Source: Cystobasidium ongulense (lineage: Eukaryota > Basidiomycota > Cystobasidiomycetes > Cystobasidiales > Cystobasidiaceae). Taken from it: a stretch of 64,000 bases of DNA. The DNA lies in NCBI GenBank assembly GCA_022835595.1, contig BQUP01000001.1, forward strand, positions 1,116,001 through 1,180,000. Reading direction: 5' to 3'. This document shows positions 58,909 to 64,000 of this stretch, one piece after another; the stretch's first letter is position 1, and every line of letters begins with the position of its first letter. The notes beneath the pieces were generated by a model. The model was not told the origin of the DNA, did not search any database, and saw only the letters and a list, made by a program, of their open reading frames with translations. The position numbers were made by a program, and so were the translations under genes.

Positions 58909-60448
58909 TCATCCTGAGATGAGCGTATGGTGACCTCTTACGTTCATAAAAGAGTACTGATAATTGTAGTGACAGGTAATCAGTCAAAGTCAAACATGGG
59001 AACTTATGTGCAATATGTTCCTTACCTCGCACAAGTGAGGAGGTCCGTTTCGGTTGTAGTTTGCATAGACAAGGTTAGGCTCAAACATGAAAGGACGCAG
59101 CCCAGCATTCTCGAGTGCGGAGAACCAATTGACAAGCTTCATCGAATTCGGGAATCGATCTTCGTATGCGTGGATCTCGATTAAAAGTTGACCAAACGGC
59201 AACGGCTTATCTTGGTAATTCTTCAAGATATCTTCCATTACCGCGAATTCGAAGGTTTCAATGCTGCAAGCAATAACTCTGGATCAGCATTCGGCTTGCA
59301 ATGTGTAGAGATGGCGTTGTTGCGCCTACTCAATCTTCAATATGTCAATGAATTTATGCCCGTTCAAAGCCATTAGCGTTTCGAGCGTATACATCGGCGG
59401 TTTGCCATCATGATTGTCGCGACCATCGAGACCCCAAGGGTGGAAGTGAGCTCGACTTTTGTGACTGCTGCTGATCTCATCCCCAAACTGCGAGTGCAAA
59501 GCAATGAAGACGAAGTTGTCAATCGTGAGGAACCGCAACAGCACTCTGAATCGAGAAAATAAGACGTACATGTGTGACACTAAAGTCGTAACCCCAAACC
59601 TCTGCAGGAGGAACAGAAGTCGATTTAACCATATCGAATGAGTTGTGGCTCGAGTCCAATTCACTTACCGAAATTAGTTCTCGACAGCATTGCTTCTTCG
59701 AATGACGATTCATAGTTGATGCCTTTTAAATTTCAAACAAGTAGAATATTAGCATTGCTTAAACACATGGATCGGCAGAGCCGACACACGTACCGAAGCT
59801 GTATATGACACCTGTATTCTGTCGTGCCAGTTGCGATACACCGCAAACCCACTTGCCGCCATCTGAATATGTTTCGCCCGTATTAGCCGCTTAGCAACAA
59901 TCGCGTGAATTGTGTGTGCAGCGTACCTCCCTGTGAGTCAGAAGCGGAACATGTCAATACATGTACACAGAATTGCTGGCACGATGGACGGGTATGCTCA
60001 CAGTTGCTCCCAAACGTTCCATTTCGAAGGGACAGTTGAAGGCCGGGTAGAGCTGTGATCGTGATTTTCCAGATGCACGCGACGGGGTTCAGCGGCGTCT
60101 ACAGAAGCATGTAAAGAGGAGGCTCACAAAGTCGTAGACTGTCATAGCAGGCCAAGGGCCATTTGGATTAGATGTAAATGGGAACGACTGAGGGTCGGGA
60201 CCGAATGCATCCGTGAGTTCCTTCCTTCCCGCTCGGCTTCTTTGGAAGATCTCTTCTGATCTCTGTAGTCGTTCACTAAGCGTCAGATCTTTCGCATTTC
60301 CAGCTGTTGCGAATGACGCCTTGCTGATTGATGGGTAGGACTGCTGCCTGTAATAGAGTACCGTGCAGACGAAGAATAGGAAAACGGTGAGAGAGTAGTG
60401 GGCGGGGTGCGCCGATAGCAGCGGCCGCGACGGGTTGTAGAGCGGCAT
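58909..60448 (-). CDS. METTL24-like membrane-anchored methyltransferase (Methyltransf_22 family)
   Basis: Predicted 324-residue protein. Exons in transcript order: 60128..60448, 60002..60052, 59927..59930, 59794..59862, 59669..59722, 59570..59601, 59330..59487, 59026..59263, 58909..58956; all phases close. An N-terminal signal anchor (HYSLTVFLFFVCTVLYYR) suggests a type II Golgi/ER protein. The methyltransferase-like domain shows LYPAFNCPFEMERLGATG, then GDGGKWVCGVSQLARQ, SFGINYESSFEEAML, VWGYDFSVT, HFHPWGLDG, the family signature ILKIDIETFEFAVMEDI, LPFGQLLIEIHAY and the end motif FEPNLVYANYNR followed by YSFMNVRGHHTL. The invariant GDGG is formed only through a 4-nt exon (GGAG). Substrates of this family are unknown. 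Nine exons in 1.5 kb make it the most intron-dense gene here. Confidence 0.88.
59927..59930 (-). other. 4-nt microexon GGAG
   Basis: On the minus strand: CTGACTCACAG, GGAG, GTACGC. It follows a codon-complete exon (GCA ACT) and precedes AT GGC GGC AAG, so GGAG adds Gly and the first base of Asp, forming GDGGKWVC. Skipping it shifts the frame. Both flanking introns carry good branch sites (CTGAC, CTAAT). Confidence 0.75.
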
Positions 60449-61111
60449 GGTCAACCTCTTGAAGTCGTCGGCTGGGATCCGCCGTACAATTCGCAAGTTT
60501 ACGCAGTTTTATTAAGTTATCCGCAGCAAAGCACATACGTATACAGGCAGCCGTGGATGTCCAGAAATTATCGATTGGCGCCTCGAGGTACTCGGCCAGG
60601 TTTCGGGCTTCTTTCTTGGCGGGATTGCCGCACCGGCATATTTAATCACGCGCCCACATGAGGCTCGTATTTGAATATCGGCTCGAGCAGAGACGGTTGA
60701 CACGCCGTTCGTACCGCAGCCAGAACTGCACAGGTCACAATTCCTGCAAGAAGTTTACGTCTTTCCTGGAAGTTCCAGGTCCCAGATGATCATTCAAGCG
60801 GCTTAGTCAGCTATCGAGTCGAAAAGATAGCGATAGGCGAGATCAGTTTGGAGCACAAACGCGTCAACACTGCAATGACTCACAGGCGTCAAGCAGTCGT
60901 AGTGGCATTGCAGGTGATGATGCGAGTATTGAGTAACTAGCTGGACAATGACCACGGCCAAGCGATCTCACAAGTACGAGAGGACCTTTCGTTCAAGTCA
61001 CTAGTAGATTTGCACATGGAGAGTCGTAGTATGCTCTGCCTGATTCGTATGATGCTAAGGTGTGTACAGTGCTCCAGAATTATACCTTGGAACGTTGCGA
61101 TGTAAGCTATT
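60449..61111. other. Intergenic region
   Basis: 663 nt between two minus-strand genes, holding the promoter of the METTL24-like gene and the 3' UTR of the arrestin-like gene. No further feature seen. Confidence 0.4.
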
Positions 61112-62901
61112 CTAAGCGCGCAATATGTCCATCATTGCTTCTCTGAGCTCCTGAGCTGCTCTTTCTTCTGCAGGTTCTGGCAAACCTGTTTGATCTCCTT
61201 GCCTCTCATATGGCGGTGGAGGCAGCGGTGTTTCGTCTTGATGTTCGCTAGTTGTTGCTCGAGGAATTGGCGTGGCAGCCGAAGGAGAAACGCCTGTAGC
61301 TGATGAGTACGGGGGTGCTTCGTCCGCTAACTCGGGGACAATCGATGGCAACGGCGAGACGAGGACACCTTGAACTGGTTGCGGGGCAGCTGAGGCAGGT
61401 AAGACTTCATGGCCGTCTGATTAAATCCGGTCGAAAAAATTCAAGCACAGTCAGTGATGTAGTCTTCATGCAACAAATGAAGTCCTCGAGGCTTACCATT
61501 TGAGCTCGCTTCCTCGATAGGGGGAGGTGGTCGATCCGCATCGATACTAGGCGGTGCTGTTTCCGAACTAGCCCCTTCCGAGAATTGCTCGTAACCGTCG
61601 AACTCGATTTCGTTTTGGAATATGGTCAGCAGGTTTGGATCCAGACCTCGTGAGGTAGTGGCTTGAAGTGCGCTATACTGCGGCGTATACATTCGAGAGA
61701 GGGGAGAGTTGGCTTCTGGTGTCTCAGATACTGTGGAATCTGACTGTTGAGCGGCCGGCGGATAGTCCGGTATAATTGTCACGGGACGATCAAAAAATAT
61801 CACGTCTTCCCTATCACCCTGTTTCCCTCTAAAGCTAGCCGTCATTCGTATCCGAAATGCGATCTCGTTGTATATTGTGGTTTGTGTTATAGACTCGCAA
61901 GAATCAGCATCAACAGGCTGAAGCCAAATGTGCAAGAAAACACTTCTCGAAGATGAGAAGGCTGCTGCTTTGCCTGACCTTGATATGACAGTGCGCAAGC
62001 TTGGACGCTCGAGAAGTTCAGTAATCTCCGGCTCTTCTTCGTCATGATCGCTAATGGACACGCTGCGGACGAGCTCTGCACTTATACTTCGAAGCTTGAG
62101 GCCCTTCTCCTCTACTAGAGACGCATCGGGTGGCGGCACTCGAACGCGCAGCTCAATCGCTTCGGACCGACGGAGGTTGGTTGTTCCATGAGGGAAGAAA
62201 CTTGAAATCTCGGTAGGATGCTGGGAGGTGTATATCTCAGGTTGAGGAGGTGATAAAGATGAGGAATGAGACGGCGATGACGCTCGAGTAAGGTGTATGA
62301 GCGTCTTGACAGAAATGTCTGGCCCGGAGGAGGCGTGCAGGGTGGCTTTAAGCGTGTATTCAATGGCTCCGCTACCGATGTGGCAGCAGTGTGGTAGGTC
62401 TTCGGTCAGCTGGAAGGTAAAGTCGAGATTGCTTGGAGGTCCCATCGTGGATCCGCTTGCCTCGGTGGCAATGCTACTGCTTCCAAAGCCAGCTCGGGTA
62501 GCAGTCTTCCTGTCCCATAGAGTCTTGCACTCCCGAATGAGGTCGAGAGGCTGTCTGAAGTCGTGCTGTTGCTTCTTGCCTCGATGGCCTCTTCGCTGGT
62601 GTCGTGCAGGCGTGTCGTCGCCGTCGTCGTCGTCATCCGCATTGCCTCTGATGCTCTCGACGCCTGCAAACTCGAGTGTGACCTTCTCGACAAGCGAGCG
62701 GTAGGCAGCTGGATCCGATGCAGTGAACTTGATCTGCAAGCTTCCTTGCACAGTGGAAGCCGCATAGCCTAGATAGCCTCGTTGAAAGCTGACCTCGCCT
62801 GGATCTGGCACCAAGTTCAGCAGCGCCTGGGGTGGAGCAGGGCCATCCGAGCCCAGCAGCAGGGTACTCTCGGACGAGTTCTCGTAGGTCGGAGGATCCA
62901 T
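61112..62901 (-). CDS. Alpha-arrestin-like trafficking adaptor with PPxY motifs
   Basis: Predicted 569-residue protein, exons in transcript order 61497..62901 and 61112..61416 joined by an 80-nt intron. The N-terminal two thirds look like an arrestin N plus C fold: SFQRGYLGYAASTVQGSLQI, LTEDLPHCCHIGSGAIEYTL, RSEAIELRVRVPPPDASLVE, then ISAELVRSVSISDHDEEEPE and TTIYNEIAFRIRMTASF. The tail is Pro/Ser rich with two PPxY-type motifs (EAPPYSSA and PPPPYERQG), and PPTY occurs at residue 3 to 6. PPxY motifs bind WW domains of Rsp5/Nedd4 ubiquitin ligases, and alpha-arrestins use them to direct ubiquitination of plasma-membrane transporters. An acidic run (DDDDDGDD) and a basic segment interrupt the N domain. 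Similarity is by pattern only. Confidence 0.75.
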
Positions 62902-63411
62902 CTTGGCTGGCCTTCACCTCATTGCTGGTCTTGGACAGAGGAAGAGAGCGTCGTCGTCGTTGATCCACCGGCCAGCACTTGTAGAGAAACGTGACTTTGA
63001 CGGTCGCAGACGCAAACGCAGTCGAGGAAGCCTCTGTCCCTGTGATGATTACAAAGTACCTCGGATGTCGCTTCATGCCCTCGCTGCTGTCCTGCGAGCC
63101 ATGCTTGACTCTCTGTCCTGCTTGTTGGACGTGATCGAGAAATATTACACCCGAAGAGATACATGCTCTTCAGTCTTTTATCTCTCACCATTGCATACTT
63201 GCGGCATATCCATGGCATGGACAGAATCTCCTCCTCCTCAAGAGACTGCATTCTCAATTGGAAACCCTGATGTACGCGGTCTCCACGAGTAACTAGGTCA
63301 AAGTGATCGTTACACAGGTGGTATGCAGTTTTGCAAGATCTCTACGGGCCAATACTTCTCAAGGTGGAGCACTGAGGCTCATCAAGCATCAGAACCGCCT
63401 GTATATCCGCC
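62902..63411. other. Divergent intergenic region
   Basis: 510 nt between the arrestin-like gene (-) and the partial gene at the right edge (+). Nothing recognisable. Confidence 0.4.
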
Positions 63412-64000
63412 ATGCGTGAACCAGACTCGAAACTCGAGGCCTTGCCTACCTTACCTCTGCCATACTACGATCAGAAGGTTGTCATACAGTTCTACAAGGC
63501 CGCGGCTCTCAAGTGTCGGACTCAGCATAAAGACTGGATACTGCAACCGAAGGTACACATACATTGCTGCAACTGCGCTTTTCATTCCAGCTGATTTAAC
63601 GTTATTCTCCACATGCAGGAAACTGTCGCCAAATATGTGAAAGCACTTGGGTCAGAGGTATGTCTCTGCCAGGTTAACATTCGTCTACATCTCTTAACTG
63701 ATGGTTCTGATTCCATTCGCTCCTGGAACGGTTAGCAACCCGATTGGTGTATAATGCGATACTCCCACGAAACAGAGGGCGAGCTGTACGAAATCTTTCG
63801 GTGAGTCTGAGCCTCTGATCTACGGCTACAAATGTTCGACACTAATGGCGAGTTTAACAATCTTCTTCCGATACTGACTCCCACTCTGAGAAGATGCCGC
63901 ATCATGCTCCCCCTTCAACCTCCTGTCACATTACACGGAGATGCACTACTTGCAAAGCGAGCCGACATGACAGCGGCCTTGCATGCACTGCTATACCTTC
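63412..64000 (+). CDS. Unidentified protein, 5' part only (runs off the window)
   Basis: Not recognised. Exons 63412..63552, 63619..63657, 63736..63800 and 63894..64000 (open at the edge) join with matching phases and consensus borders. The start MREPDSKLEALPTLPLPYYD leads to short hydrophilic helices (YKAAALKCRTQHKDWILQPK, ETVAKYVKALGSE), a QPDWCIMRYSHETEGELYEI segment and CRIMLPLQPPVTLHGDALLA followed by a helix (KRADMTAALHALLYL). The last stretch resembles the strand-then-Ala-rich-helix order of double-stranded-RNA-binding-like folds, but too little is visible to claim it. Confidence 0.6.

Noticed and set aside
59959-60055. A single long intron without a microexon in the METTL24-like gene
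   Set aside because: Joining ACT directly to ATGGCGGC shifts the frame and loses the invariant GDGG; the 4-nt exon has proper borders and branch sites.
1-64000. tRNA and rRNA genes
   Set aside because: I looked for B-box-like GGTTCGAATCC and rRNA signatures and found no stretch with matching A box, B box and cloverleaf arms.

Overview
This is a nuclear window from an intron-rich fungus, most likely a basidiomycete. Genes carry many short introns (mostly 50-130 nt, GTRNGT donors, CTRAY branch sites, YAG acceptors). The gene set is typical of basidiomycetes: an Ime2/Crk1-type kinase with a TEY loop, a METTL24-type methyltransferase, a respiratory complex I subunit and a single MAGE gene. Placement below that level is uncertain; the Crk1-like kinase hints at Ustilaginomycotina. 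I see no rRNA, tRNA, transposon, viral relic or CRISPR array.

Layout. 0-1 kb: BTB/POZ gene (-). 1.5-5.5 kb: tandem pair of Tvp38/VTT membrane proteins (+). 6.2-10.8 kb: Crk1/Ime2-like kinase (-). 12.7-14.6 kb: fatty acid elongase (+). 16.1-27.6 kb: a 26-exon VPS13 gene (+), convergent with an Nse3/MAGE gene (-, to 29.4 kb). 29.7-30.4 kb: small SRPBCC protein (-). 31.1-36.1 kb: CLU1 (-). 36.5-40.2 kb: Spp1-like PHD protein (-). After a 2 kb divergent gap, 42.3-47.6 kb: Yta7/ATAD2-type AAA ATPase (+). 48.2-49.2 kb: complex I NDUFS6-type subunit (+). 49.8-54.8 kb: several uncharacterised proteins. 54.9-55.9 kb: shikimate dehydrogenase-like gene (-). 56.6-58.7 kb: Tpa1/Ofd1 dioxygenase (+). 58.9-60.4 kb: METTL24-like methyltransferase (-). 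61.1-62.9 kb: alpha-arrestin-like adaptor (-). 63.4 kb to the edge: start of an unidentified gene (+).

The most striking content is in gene architecture. I infer two microexons, of 6 nt in the complex I gene and 4 nt in the METTL24-like gene. Each restores an invariant family motif and the reading frame. The VPS13 start codon is itself split by an intron (AT|G), and the unspliced transcript reads AUG-UAA, a minimal start-stop ORF. The Nse3 gene appears to have a coding exon 1 of only the ATG, and its first two introns are multiples of three without stops. Five tandem CCAAT units sit just upstream of the complex I gene ATG.

Several genes act on membranes and lipids (two VTT proteins, ELO, VPS13, a START-like protein). 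Others act on chromatin or chromosomes (Spp1, Yta7, Nse3). In a eukaryote this proximity need not mean joint function. Exon boundaries given below were placed by hand from splice consensus, phase and family similarity.
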